DNA of 64,000 nt, taken from positions 69,501-133,500 of the forward strand of contig NZ_CP070356.1 in NCBI RefSeq assembly GCF_016919445.1. Direction: 5' to 3'. Below, piece by piece: positions 37,329 through 45,820 of this stretch (the stretch's first letter is position 1; every line of letters begins with the position of its first letter). Source of the stretch: Pseudomonas sp. PDNC002. GTDB lineage: Bacteria; Pseudomonadota; Gammaproteobacteria; Pseudomonadales; Pseudomonadaceae. The notes beneath the pieces are model-generated. The model searched no databases. It saw nothing but the letters and a program-made list of their open reading frames with translations, and was not told the DNA's origin. A program made the translations under genes and the position numbers.

Positions 37329-37840
37329 TGGACTGCCTCCAGCGCCGCGGCGTAGTTCACCGCCCACTTCTTCCGCAGCTCTGCACGCTTGGCAGGGGTC
37401 CCCTTGTCGTAGGCACCGGGGCGCCAAGTCCGGAGGTAGAGATCCCAGGCCGCCGATTCCTTACCCAGTTCCGGCAGACGGAATGGATCGGTATACAGCA
37501 GCAGGCGCGCCAGACCGGCCGCGAGGATGTCATCGTGCTCGATGGCCTCCCACACATCTGGAGCGGCCGGCGGCACGCCACGCCCTACGCACAGGCCGGC
37601 GGCCAGGTCTCGCACACTCTGGATGCGGTAGGTCAGCAGGCCGGTGATCATCCCGCCGCCCTGCTCTGCCTGCCAGAGCGAGCGCGCCGGACCAGTCGGC
37701 CACTGCCGGCGGCGTTGCTCCGGGTCTTCCTGGCGTGTGATCGCCAGCAGCATGACAATCGCCTGCGGGCTTTCCATTTTCGCGGGCAGCAGCAACAACG
37801 CCGGCTCGATCGCCGAGCGGCGGATATCTCGCAGATTCAT
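37325..37840 (-). CDS. Candidate endolysin with lysozyme/transglycosylase-like motif
   Basis: A 171-residue cytosolic-type protein without signal or membrane helix. Residues 31-60 read LLAITRQEDPEQRRRQWPTG then PARSLWQAEQ, which resembles the catalytic Glu (E38) and G-x-x-G-L-W/M-Q element of soluble lytic transglycosylases. The C terminus has AWDLYLRTWRPGAYDKG. It is coupled to the Rz gene by GTGA overlap, the place of an endolysin in many phages, and no other muralytic gene is seen in the window. I do not recognise a named family, so the function is inference from motif and location. Confidence 0.5.
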   Translation of the reverse strand: MNLRDIRRSAIEPALLLLPAKMESPQAIVMLLAITRQEDPEQRRRQWPTGPARSLWQAEQGGGMITGLLTYRIQSVRDLAAGLCVGRGVPPAAPDVWEAIEHDDILAAGLARLLLYTDPFRLPELGKESAAWDLYLRTWRPGAYDKGTPAKRAELRKKWAVNYAAALEAVQ

Positions 37841-37854
37841 AGAGGCTCCAGAGA

Positions 37855-37877
37855 CGAAAAAACCCGCTGATGCGGGC
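37855..37877 (-). terminator. Terminator after the tail-fibre gene
   Basis: Leftward: CCCGC-ATCA-GCGGG then T6, between the fibre gene and the lysis genes. Lysis genes beyond it would need antitermination or their own promoter. Confidence 0.82.
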
Positions 37878-37896
37878 GTGGTGATGGCGGAGATGG

Positions 37897-39396
37897 TCAG
37901 GCCGATAGGCGGTTGAGCAACTGCTGAAGCCGCGTCTCCAGGTCCGCGATTCGCGCATCCTGCTCGGCAGCACGCACTTCCAAGGCGATGATCTTCGCCT
38001 TAGCGGTCTGCTGGTTGAGGATCAGTTCGGGGACGGCCTTCGACCAGTCGACGCCCTGGATGATCATCCGCTCGCTGGTCTTCTCCCAGCGCGCGCCGGG
38101 CAGCTCATCGGTGGGAGTCGGGATATCCACAGCCACAACGAACTCGGCGGTGCCGGTGAAGATCCAGTCGCCGGCGTATTCGTCGGGCTCCTCGATGCCG
38201 GCGGCGACCAGGTCGTGGTCCTCGTCGTACAGGCTGCCGACTGGGCGGCGCTCATAGAGCGTGCCCAGCTCTTCGACGCCGCCCACCTCCCCCGTGACCA
38301 TATCCGGGTTGTTCTCCTGCAGCTCGCCAGCGATGCCGCCGAACGGCACCACCTTGTCCGGCGCCGCCTTGAATACGAAGCTACGGATTCGGTAGCCGTC
38401 CAGGCGATCCCAGGCAGCGCCGGCATCGGCGTCCACCACCTTGTCCTTCAGGCGGCCATCGGAGCTGACGTTGTAAGCGGTCTGGGTACCGTTGGTGGTG
38501 ATGCTGCCTACGCCCGAAAGCGTCCCGGCGGGGTTGTAGTAGAACGCCAGCAGCGCGCCGGACGTCACCTTGGTCCCGACGTTCGCGACGGTCCCCGAAG
38601 CGGTGAACACATTGAGCTGGCCCTGGCCCGCGATCTTGCACCCAGGTACGCCGGCGCCGACCGGGTCGATGTTGGTCCCAGAGAAAAGCCAGTTGCCGGA
38701 GGTGTCGACCCGCCCTCGCTCGACGCCATTGAAGACGAACGTGAACATCCGCTGCGCGCCGGTGCCAACAGTGTTCGACGCTATGCCGTCGACTCCGTAC
38801 CCGCAGTAGTAGCTGTTGTTCATATCCGACGAGAAGAAGGCGTTGATGTTCGCGCCGTTGCTCGTTCCGTTTGGGGTGATGCTCAGCGATGTCGGGTTGT
38901 TGGCAATGCTGTTCTGGAAGGCCACGCGGTTGGCAATGGTCGAATTCGAGTAGTCGCCCAGGATGCGGGCACCGGCCGCCATGGTGATGGCCCCGGTGAT
39001 GCCGTTCAGCGAGGAGATGTCAGTGTTGACCCCGGCGCTGGCCTTCCCGCTCAGGGCGGTATTGATCGTGTTGATCTGTCCCTGAGCCTTGCCCATTCCC
39101 TGCAAGACAGTGTCGGTTGCCAGGATAGCCGTTGTGGTTACCGAGCTCAGTCCGGCGAGCGTGGACGAGCGAACCGTGGAGGCGAAGTCGGTCCACGCCT
39201 TGTCGCCGCGCCAGAACTGCGCGGAAGTGCCAGCCTCAATCAGTGGCTCCCGATTGATGGGATAGGCGACGATCGTCCCGCTGCTGTTCGTGACGTAGAT
39301 GTCGAAGCCAGTCCCCACGCGGACGAAGTAGATGCTGTTCGCCTCCAGTGGCGAGGGCAGCGCGGAAACCACCTTGTGCTGCAGTACCTTCGCCAT
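37897..39396 (-). CDS. Tail fibre with C-terminal S74 intramolecular chaperone
   Basis: A 499-residue fibre. The N terminus MAKVLQHKVVSALPSPLEANSIYFVRVG is similar to that of the next gene upstream and likely docks to the tail. The middle (about 60-300) is Ser/Thr/Asn/Gly-rich beta-type sequence. The end holds the peptidase S74 chaperone: SDGRLKD (about 326-332, Ser being the self-cleavage residue), IRSFVFKAAPDKVVPFGGIAGELQ, and a final coiled coil (about 462-497) that trimerises. Self-cleavage should release the chaperone after folding. It determines receptor binding; the receptor is unknown. Confidence 0.88.
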   Translation of the reverse strand: MAKVLQHKVVSALPSPLEANSIYFVRVGTGFDIYVTNSSGTIVAYPINREPLIEAGTSAQFWRGDKAWTDFASTVRSSTLAGLSSVTTTAILATDTVLQGMGKAQGQINTINTALSGKASAGVNTDISSLNGITGAITMAAGARILGDYSNSTIANRVAFQNSIANNPTSLSITPNGTSNGANINAFFSSDMNNSYYCGYGVDGIASNTVGTGAQRMFTFVFNGVERGRVDTSGNWLFSGTNIDPVGAGVPGCKIAGQGQLNVFTASGTVANVGTKVTSGALLAFYYNPAGTLSGVGSITTNGTQTAYNVSSDGRLKDKVVDADAGAAWDRLDGYRIRSFVFKAAPDKVVPFGGIAGELQENNPDMVTGEVGGVEELGTLYERRPVGSLYDEDHDLVAAGIEEPDEYAGDWIFTGTAEFVVAVDIPTPTDELPGARWEKTSERMIIQGVDWSKAVPELILNQQTAKAKIIALEVRAAEQDARIADLETRLQQLLNRLSA

Positions 39397-39400
39397 GAGG

Positions 39401-39967
39401 TCACCAGTTATTCGTTGCCCAGCTGCTGCTTACCGGCTGGCCGTTGTAGGTCAGCCCGTCTGCGCCGGCGCCGAGCAGGTCTAGCGTCGCCTTGTTGCTG
39501 TGGGTGTGGGACTGGCTCACCGCTGTGTCGATCTGCGCCGGCGAGCTGGAGGGCTTGCCCTGGATGGCCGCCCAGGTCAGCTGGACGTCCATCGACTCGT
39601 ACTCGGCCACCTTCAGCCAGGACGTGGTCGCCGGGTTCCAGGCATACAGCGCGGCGCCGACCGATACCGTCGGGTCGCCGGTGGCGTCCTGCACCAGCAC
39701 GAATACCGCCTGCTCCAGACCAGGCACCAGCGCGTCACGCGCGGCGATGTCGGCCACGAACAAGACGGGCGCCCCGCTGCTGGGCAGACTTTCCAGGGCC
39801 GCGGTGATCAGCGCATTGATCATCGCCGAGTTGCCGAGGGCCTTCGCGACGCCCGCCTGGTTGGTCACATAGCTCTCGGCGTAGGCGCCGTTCTCCACGT
39901 AGTAGAAGGCGTTCGGCTGCAGGGTGCCCGGCAGCGAGGTGACTTTGAAGAACTGAACATTGGCCAT
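39401..39967 (-). CDS. Tail fibre-associated/tip protein
   Basis: A 188-residue protein beginning MANVQFFKVTSLPGTLQPNAFYYVENG, the same kind of beginning as the S74 fibre (MAKVLQHKVVSALPSPLEANSIYFV), so the two probably share an attachment module. Residues 100-150 contain a WNPATTSWLKVAEYESMDVQLTW segment typical of phage fibre connectors, and the C terminus is His/Ser/Gly-rich with SQSHTHSNKATLDLL as in short fibre proteins. The stop is four bases before the fibre ATG. Probably a fibre or adaptor of the tail tip. Confidence 0.65.
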   Translation of the reverse strand: MANVQFFKVTSLPGTLQPNAFYYVENGAYAESYVTNQAGVAKALGNSAMINALITAALESLPSSGAPVLFVADIAARDALVPGLEQAVFVLVQDATGDPTVSVGAALYAWNPATTSWLKVAEYESMDVQLTWAAIQGKPSSSPAQIDTAVSQSHTHSNKATLDLLGAGADGLTYNGQPVSSSWATNNW

Positions 39968-39977
39968 GGGCCGCTCC

Positions 39978-40175
39978 TTACCATTCGTTGGATTGCCACT
40001 CGCTCAGGCCAGAGCCTGGCGCGCCGGGCGGCCCCTGCTCGCCGAGGGTGACGATCGCCAGCTCGGCCGGCGCCTCGACGGTGACGGCGTATTCGTTGAT
40101 CTGCTCGAGCAGGATCGGCGCGCCGTCGCTTTCGATGGCCACCGCCCAGGGCTCGATCTGCTCGTTGTCGCTCAT
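39978..40175 (-). CDS. Small phage tail-region protein
   Basis: A 65-residue acidic protein ending in GEQGPPGAPGSGLSEWQSNEW, a short collagen-like stretch, lying 10 bp before the next tail gene and 7 bp after the one before. No known family. The compact spacing supports coding and a structural role is likely from position only. Confidence 0.6.
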   Translation of the reverse strand: MSDNEQIEPWAVAIESDGAPILLEQINEYAVTVEAPAELAIVTLGEQGPPGAPGSGLSEWQSNEW

Positions 40176-40182
40176 GCTCGCC

Positions 40183-40767
40183 TCACTGCTCGACGGTGAC
40201 CGGCCCCCGGAAGAACCGGCTCACCGTGCCGTCGGCGAAGGTGATCTCCAGGTGATACCAGGCGCTTGTCCAGGTGATGTCATCGGTGGACTCGGGAGCG
40301 ATCTCGACCACCAGCGTGCCCGGGGCGGTGTTGGTGATGCCGGCGCCGGTGCTCAGCACCAGCAGCACGGCGCCGCCATCCTCGCGCTCGCGGATCGTCA
40401 GGGCGGCGGTGGCCCCGGTGAGGTCGACTGGCGGCTGATAGACCAACTGGCCGGAGCCGGCGGCAGGCTTGAAGCCCGCGGCGTTCAGCCCGTTGATCTC
40501 CAGCGTGTCGGCGTCAATCACCTCGACGCGGTGCGGCAGCTGTCGCGGCGGCTCTCGATTCAAGCCTTCGACCCCGGTGGTGCCGGCCACCCAGGCGAGC
40601 CAGTCGCCGGTGAGTCCGTGATCATCGACGGTCAGCCGCGCCGGCGCTGTTGCGGCGATCGCGGAGATTGGCCGGTAGACCTTGGGTGGCTGCATCAGTC
40701 GCCGGGTGTCACGGTAGGTTGTCCCGCGGATCAAGCGCATGGGCAAGGGAAGGCAGGCCGGCTGCAT
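40183..40767 (-). CDS. Phage tail-tip region protein, unknown
   Basis: 194 residues; no signal peptide or membrane segment. The last 120 residues look like an all-beta domain ([27 protein letters not shown] and [29 protein letters not shown]), like the Ig-like or carbohydrate-binding modules of tail tips. A second in-frame ATG (codon 10, [13 protein letters not shown]) is an alternative start. It sits in a tight leftward run of tail-tip genes. Function inferred from position. Confidence 0.62.
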   Translation of the reverse strand: MQPACLPLPMRLIRGTTYRDTRRLMQPPKVYRPISAIAATAPARLTVDDHGLTGDWLAWVAGTTGVEGLNREPPRQLPHRVEVIDADTLEINGLNAAGFKPAAGSGQLVYQPPVDLTGATAALTIREREDGGAVLLVLSTGAGITNTAPGTLVVEIAPESTDDITWTSAWYHLEITFADGTVSRFFRGPVTVEQ

Positions 40768-40794
40768 GCTGGCTTCACTCCTGTCGATGAGGGG

Positions 40795-42255
40795 TTACAC
40801 CCAGCCGAAGGCCGGGAGGTCAAGATGGCGCAGGCACTGCTGCGTCACGGGGTTGTAGCTCGCGAGGTCAAGGCCGCCGTTCTGGCCCTGGGACGTTTTG
40901 TAGGTGAACGGTTCGCCGACGGTGCCGGTAGGCGTAAGCGCGGGCGTGTAGTAGCGCTGCTCCGGCACGAACACCGTCGGGACGTTGTCCGGATATCGCA
41001 ACAGGATCTCCACCGCCAGATTCGATACACCCGCGAAGGCGAGCAGCGGTTGGACGCCCTGGAAGCCTCCGGTTTGGCGGGCGTACATGGCGGGAATCAG
41101 GGCTGGTATCGACCCGGCTTCTGGCGGGCGGAAGTAGCTGATCTCATCGATCCCGCCGGGGGTGTCGGAGCTGGCAGAGTCATTCAGTACCGAGGTCGCA
41201 CCGAAGTCGACAACCATTGTTCCGCTGGCTTCCGTGTGCTCGCCGCTCGCTCCGTAAGCGGTGGCCGAGCTGGTCACCAACGTATGTACGGGAACGGTAA
41301 CCGCCAGCCCGCCGGCGGCAATGGTATAGGTGTACTCGAACCCCTCCTGCTTGGAGGAGCTGAACAGCATGTCTGCGCCCGCCCCGCTGACAGAAGCAGT
41401 CCGGGTGACGGTACCGACTGCGCGCGCGGTGAAGTGAACGATCTGCGGTGCGCCGTCCTCGCCGTACCAGGCCCAGTGGTCACTATCGATCGAGTAGTCG
41501 CAGATGAACTCGCCCACACGCGCGCGGCTGATGCCGCCCGTAACGATAGTCCCAGGGTTCTCGCCAGGATCTGCGGCGACCGTCAGCCTGCCGCGGCAGC
41601 CCTCGCCGCTGGCCAGCACTTCGTGAGTGGCCACTAGGTCCGCGAAGGTGCCCGACAGCTTCAGCTCCAGCAGCGCCACCGTTTCCTCCGCCGAGATCAG
41701 CTGCGGATAGGAGCGCATCAGGCGCAAGATCATGCCGCTCCCATCGGGCTTGCGGTCCAGCACCTGGGCTTCGACGTTCGTCACCTGCGGGCCGGGAATC
41801 GTGATTCCGAGGTCAGCCCAGGGGATGGTGATGGTGCGCTCGCTGCCCACCCAGTGATTCTGCTCGTCCATCACCCCGACGCCGGGGGTGATCCTGATCA
41901 GGTGATTGTCGCTGTCGGAGGTCACGACCAAGCCGAGCTGCCCGACCAGGCCATTCAGCAGGATCGCGCCGGCGCTGATCGTCTGGCCACCGTAGGCATA
42001 CAGCACCCCACCGCCACGCGGCGCGCGAAGAACGGCCACGTTCCACCACTGCTCGTCCGGATCGTCGCTTTCGACCGTGGCCACCGGCATCCCGATATCC
42101 CACAGGTAGGTCCAATGCGTCACGCTGGTGACCGGGACCGTTCTTCCGCTTGGCACACTGACCCATCCGGCAGTGCCGTTCCAGGACAACGGCCCGTGCC
42201 ACGGCCAGCCCCATACCGCTGGCACCGGGTCCAGCGGGGTATTGGGAAACGCCAT
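40795..42255 (-). CDS. Phage tail-tip/baseplate protein, unknown
   Basis: 486 residues, Trp-rich at the N terminus (AVWGWPWHGPLSWNGTAGWV) and beta-rich throughout, with a GGLDLASYNPVTQQCLRHLDLPAFGWV end. There is no recognisable enzyme motif. It is two bases from the stop to the next upstream gene, in the run of six genes between the tape measure and the fibres, where siphophages keep distal tail, hub and receptor-binding parts. I recognise no family. Confidence 0.65.
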   Translation of the reverse strand: MAFPNTPLDPVPAVWGWPWHGPLSWNGTAGWVSVPSGRTVPVTSVTHWTYLWDIGMPVATVESDDPDEQWWNVAVLRAPRGGGVLYAYGGQTISAGAILLNGLVGQLGLVVTSDSDNHLIRITPGVGVMDEQNHWVGSERTITIPWADLGITIPGPQVTNVEAQVLDRKPDGSGMILRLMRSYPQLISAEETVALLELKLSGTFADLVATHEVLASGEGCRGRLTVAADPGENPGTIVTGGISRARVGEFICDYSIDSDHWAWYGEDGAPQIVHFTARAVGTVTRTASVSGAGADMLFSSSKQEGFEYTYTIAAGGLAVTVPVHTLVTSSATAYGASGEHTEASGTMVVDFGATSVLNDSASSDTPGGIDEISYFRPPEAGSIPALIPAMYARQTGGFQGVQPLLAFAGVSNLAVEILLRYPDNVPTVFVPEQRYYTPALTPTGTVGEPFTYKTSQGQNGGLDLASYNPVTQQCLRHLDLPAFGWV

Positions 42256-42257
42256 GA

Positions 42258-43154
42258 TCAGCCTCCAGAGATCGGATCGACCGGCACGAACTCTTCCACC
42301 GGCGGCTTGCTGACGACGATGTTGGCGTAGACCAGCTTGGGATCGCTCTCGTTCTCGGCGAAATACTCCAGATCCTGGAGAGTGATGCGAACGGACTCGG
42401 TGGCGGTGATTCGCAGGAAGTCCTGACCATATGCAGCCGTCGCGCCGACCGCGCCGGAATCGATGGAGAAACCATCGACGTCGTGCGGGAACTGGATATC
42501 CAGTTGCACGCTACGACTGGTCCCGGTGAGTAGAGTGATGTCGATCACCAGATCTTCGCGGATCACCGGCCAGTCCGGCAGTTGGACCTCGGCCTGAATC
42601 AGTGGACCAACTGCGTCAGGGCTGACGACGAGCGTCACCTCACGGTCCATGCGATCAATAGCGAGCGGCGCGAGCACATCACCAATGGACCATACGGTGT
42701 TCCGCGCCGGGCCCGCGATTCGCACCCAGTCCTCCAGGTGCTGCGAATCGACGCCGATCCAGATCGGGGAATTGCCGGTACTGCCACCAATCAAGAACAA
42801 CGCGCCGGCGGCGGGCGGCGCAGCGGTCGGCACATCGTCGCCGATCACCACTGGCGCCGGCGCGGCGTCCACCAGTTGCTGCAGCGTGCCGGCGGTTACC
42901 GAGATGAATGCCTGATCACCCACCGCCCAGGTGCTGGCGGTGGTGCACTCCTGAGCGCGCTCGATCGCCACCGTGCCGCCGGTGCGGGAGGCCTTCACGA
43001 TCTCCCAGGCGGTGCGGGCTTCGTTGGTGAGCGTCACCAGGTAGTCCTCATCCTCCACGAGGAGGGAGGCGGCGGCCGGCGCAATCGGCAGCGTATTGCC
43101 GCCGGCGGCCAGAGCTCCAGTGAGGACGGTGGACCAGTTGTTGAGGAACCTCAT
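42258..43154 (-). CDS. Phage tail-tip protein, unknown
   Basis: 298 residues. The N terminus MRFLNNWSTVLTGALAAGGNTLPIAPAAA and the following TLTNEARTAWEIVKASRTGGTVAIERAQECTTASTW-type stretch (here in pieces) look like modules of phage tail proteins that begin fibres. The rest is beta-rich. The start overlaps the stop of the gene upstream by four bases, showing coupled translation. Role inferred from position in the tail-tip cluster. Confidence 0.65.
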   Translation of the reverse strand: MRFLNNWSTVLTGALAAGGNTLPIAPAAASLLVEDEDYLVTLTNEARTAWEIVKASRTGGTVAIERAQECTTASTWAVGDQAFISVTAGTLQQLVDAAPAPVVIGDDVPTAAPPAAGALFLIGGSTGNSPIWIGVDSQHLEDWVRIAGPARNTVWSIGDVLAPLAIDRMDREVTLVVSPDAVGPLIQAEVQLPDWPVIREDLVIDITLLTGTSRSVQLDIQFPHDVDGFSIDSGAVGATAAYGQDFLRITATESVRITLQDLEYFAENESDPKLVYANIVVSKPPVEEFVPVDPISGG

Positions 43155-43537
43155 TGCTGCACCCCGTTCTTGAATTCGAAGACCACTTCAGCGCCGTTGG
43201 CGTCTGTCATGACCAGCTTTTTCACGCTCTTCCAGCGCGCCCAGACCAGACCGTCCGTAGTCGGCATCAGCACCTGGTCGAAATACTCGCGGGCAGCGGC
43301 ATCCGGCTCGGTGAGCGGGCTAGCAATTCCGCCGGTTCCGCCACTGAGCGGCGCCTTCGCCTGATAGGTTCCCCGCCCCACCTGAGCTGGCTTCGATCCA
43401 CGCCGCTCCAGCTCGAGCAACTTGCCGCCGCTCCGCCTGCGCGACTCCAACGACTGCAGGTCGCCCAGCAGTTGCTCCGGCTTGCGCGCAGCCGCTATCC
43501 CTTCGGCGATCGCTCGCCGTTCATCTGCAAGGCTCAT
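43151..43537 (-). CDS. Phage tail-region protein, unknown
   Basis: 128 residues from ATG 43537 (GGAG upstream; a GTG one codon earlier is possible). The N-terminal half is a basic helix (RRAIAEGIAAARKPEQLLGDLQSLESRRR), and the C-terminal half a small beta domain ending KKLVMTDANGAEVVFEFKNGVQQ. The start overlaps the preceding gene and the stop overlaps the next, so it is inside a translationally coupled chain. No family recognised. Confidence 0.62.
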   Translation of the reverse strand: MSLADERRAIAEGIAAARKPEQLLGDLQSLESRRRSGGKLLELERRGSKPAQVGRGTYQAKAPLSGGTGGIASPLTEPDAAAREYFDQVLMPTTDGLVWARWKSVKKLVMTDANGAEVVFEFKNGVQQ

Positions 43538-45270
43538 CACATCTCCAGGAGGTCGTCAGGAATCCGCACGCGGAAAGTGGCTTCGGTGGTGCCCGTGATT
43601 TCGTCGCGATGCTCTGCCGGAACCTCCGGCGCCGTGACCTGCAGGCGCCGGGGAAAAGCATCCGGTGGCGAGCCGATGTCGAGCTCGTCGTAGTTACCAG
43701 AGAAACCGTCGAGCGCGTCGTCGTACTCCATCAGGCCGCGCCCACGCAGTTGGGTCGGCAGGGTGATGGCGCCAGTAGGTGTGCCAGTAGGCTGGGTGTT
43801 GGGTGCCGGAGGCAGGACCAACGGATCGTCGGTCCCACCGCCGCCCCTGCTGAGCGCAAGTGTCAACGTCGTCAGCGCGGTCTGCGCTTCGAAATCCCAC
43901 TCGTCGATGATGCTGAAGAGCTTGCCCTGCGCGAGCCCCTTATCCTCGAGGCGCAGCGTATGCACCAGGTCTAGGGCCAGCGCGCGCGAGGTCGGCACCT
44001 GCCAGGCCAGGCGGTTGCCGCGGTGAGCGGAGAGAATCGCCACTCGCGCACCCGCGGCCTGGCAGATCACGGAAGCAGACAGCCGCACGTCGTCGCGAAC
44101 ATCCACCACCCAATCATTCAGCGCGTCCTGCGTGGCGTCCCCTACCGGCGCTGTGAAAGCGGCGCTCTCCCAGTCCTTGGAGCGGTCGGTCTCGCTTTCG
44201 AACGCCGTTCCGTCCCGACGAAGCACCTCGCCGGCCTGAGCAACGCTCGTCTGGGCTATGACGTTGAGCGCGTAGGTCTCCGTTACTGCCTGGGTCCAGC
44301 GCATGCCGCCGACCCAGCCAGCGGAGAGCAGCAGATCGGGGAAGTCATTTCGCCAACCGACCTGGGGATCGCAATAGACGCCCGTCTCCGGCACGCGGAG
44401 AAAGCCCGCGCCGGCCAGCACGTTGTAACCGGCCGAGCTGGTCGCGTCGGTAACCATCGCCACGTCGGGGAGTTCGGTGGAGTTCCGGCGCCAGATGCAG
44501 AAGCCCAGGTCGATGCTTTCGCCGTCAATGTCCGGATGCTCCCAGCTCCAGGCCTGGTGGCGCTCCCGCAATCGGGTGTAGCGATAGTCGATACTGAGTT
44601 TGATCGTATTGATCCGATCCTTCAGCTTCGCCGGGTCCAGCGAGAGCGAGTCGTCCACGGTGGTGCCAGCGCCGAAGGTGCGAACGGGCTCGCTGGAAGC
44701 CCACGGCGTTACGCGAAGCGTTCCGTCCACCGCACGATCGAGGCTCGCCGCTTGGCTGGCCATGCGCTCCTGCGCATAGTCCCAGTGGCTGCGCCCTTCG
44801 ACCGCGTCGAACACGTCAGCGGACCAGAGGCCTCCAACCAAGGCGTCGATCGCCTCGATGGACATGGCCTCGATCAAGTCCTGCAGACGGTCGGTTGCCT
44901 CACAGCTGACGATTCGGCTTTTCGGGTCGAAGCTCGGCTGCTCCAACCATCCTGAAAAGCGCAACTCCTCGATCCAGGTGCCTTCGCGCAACTCGCGGTA
45001 GTAAATGGCGACCGTGCGGCCGGTCCAGGCGATCACGTCCACAGGAGCGGGCGCCAGCCAGACCGCGAACTCGGCGATGGCGGCAGCGCCCTCTTCCCGC
45101 TCAATGCGGATCTGGCCGGTGAGCTGCTCGGTGACATCCACGCCGCCGAGCACTACGCGGATCGACCAGATGATCGAGGCGAGCGGATCAACCGGAATCG
45201 GAGTATCTCCGCCGTCCGCGTCCAACTGGGCGAGCGGCGCCATGCCCAGCGGGCTGCCGTTGATCAGCAT
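43537..45270 (-). CDS. Probable tail hub/baseplate protein
   Basis: 577 residues. Residues 30-130 (VVLGGVDVTEQLTGQIRIEREEGAAAIAEFAV, IYYRELREGTWIEELRFSGWLEQPSF) are like the N-terminal beta domain of phage hub proteins (gp27/gp44-like), and DLVHTLRLEDKGLAQGKLFSIIDEWDFEAQT near the C terminus fits the same fold. This is a likeness in pattern, not a tested match. It is coupled to the genes on both sides. A central ring that holds the tail tip is the likely role. Confidence 0.6.
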   Translation of the reverse strand: MLINGSPLGMAPLAQLDADGGDTPIPVDPLASIIWSIRVVLGGVDVTEQLTGQIRIEREEGAAAIAEFAVWLAPAPVDVIAWTGRTVAIYYRELREGTWIEELRFSGWLEQPSFDPKSRIVSCEATDRLQDLIEAMSIEAIDALVGGLWSADVFDAVEGRSHWDYAQERMASQAASLDRAVDGTLRVTPWASSEPVRTFGAGTTVDDSLSLDPAKLKDRINTIKLSIDYRYTRLRERHQAWSWEHPDIDGESIDLGFCIWRRNSTELPDVAMVTDATSSAGYNVLAGAGFLRVPETGVYCDPQVGWRNDFPDLLLSAGWVGGMRWTQAVTETYALNVIAQTSVAQAGEVLRRDGTAFESETDRSKDWESAAFTAPVGDATQDALNDWVVDVRDDVRLSASVICQAAGARVAILSAHRGNRLAWQVPTSRALALDLVHTLRLEDKGLAQGKLFSIIDEWDFEAQTALTTLTLALSRGGGGTDDPLVLPPAPNTQPTGTPTGAITLPTQLRGRGLMEYDDALDGFSGNYDELDIGSPPDAFPRRLQVTAPEVPAEHRDEITGTTEATFRVRIPDDLLEM

Positions 45271-45782
45271 CAGAGTTCCTCGCAGTCAAAGCTCCAGCGG
45301 TGCGTATTCGCGGAGTCGTCGCTGTCTTCCTGCGGCCGCCGGCCGGAGACCATGAAGACCGGCATCCAGCACACGCGGTAATGAGTGGCCCCGGCCATTG
45401 GCGTGACGGTCACGGCCAGGCCTGCGCGCGTGATACCTGTCCGCTCCCAGTCCTTGCCAATTAGCGCCTCGGCGTACGGCTCGAAATCCGGACGCGGCGC
45501 GCTGGTCAGCTGGTAATCGAGATGCGTCCCCACAATGCTTTCGACCTTGGTCAGCCTGACCTCCAGCGGCTGGCTGTAGTCGACTCCAGCAAGACCAGGT
45601 GGCATCCAGCCGGAAGCGGAGATGCTGATGGCGACCTTGTTCCAATGCGTCATCGGGACGCCCCGGCCCTGGCTCAGGCGAACAATCGAGGGGCCGCCCA
45701 GCGGGCTGAGCGTCTGCTGGGGCGCGCCGGCGAAGAGCGCCAGTACCTCGACGCCGCCAATCATCAGTTTGGGTAGAGACAT
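45270..45782 (-). CDS. Distal tail region protein, unknown
   Basis: 170 residues from ATG 45782 (MSLPKLMIGGVEVLALFAGAP); a longer frame to 45833 would run through the terminator hairpin and is unlikely. The protein is beta-rich with several Pro-Gly turns and the end RPQEDSDDSANTHRWSFDCEEL. It is the first gene after the tape measure and its terminator, the place of the distal tail protein in siphophages. The stop overlaps the next start (TGATG). Confidence 0.6.
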   Translation of the reverse strand: MSLPKLMIGGVEVLALFAGAPQQTLSPLGGPSIVRLSQGRGVPMTHWNKVAISISASGWMPPGLAGVDYSQPLEVRLTKVESIVGTHLDYQLTSAPRPDFEPYAEALIGKDWERTGITRAGLAVTVTPMAGATHYRVCWMPVFMVSGRRPQEDSDDSANTHRWSFDCEEL

Positions 45783-45792
45783 CCCGGGCTCC

Positions 45793-45820
45793 AAAAAGCA
45801 AAGCCCCGCATGGCGGGGCT
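45793..45820 (-). terminator. Terminator after the tape-measure gene
   Basis: Leftward: AGCCCCGC-CAT-GCGGGGCT, TTGC, T5. It directly abuts the tape-measure stop, with tail-tip genes downstream. Confidence 0.85.

Noticed and set aside
37897-45782. Reading the tail-tip cluster in plus-strand frames
   Set aside because: Leftward frames overlap with ATGA/TGATG coupling and fit siphophage gene order; plus frames are shadows.
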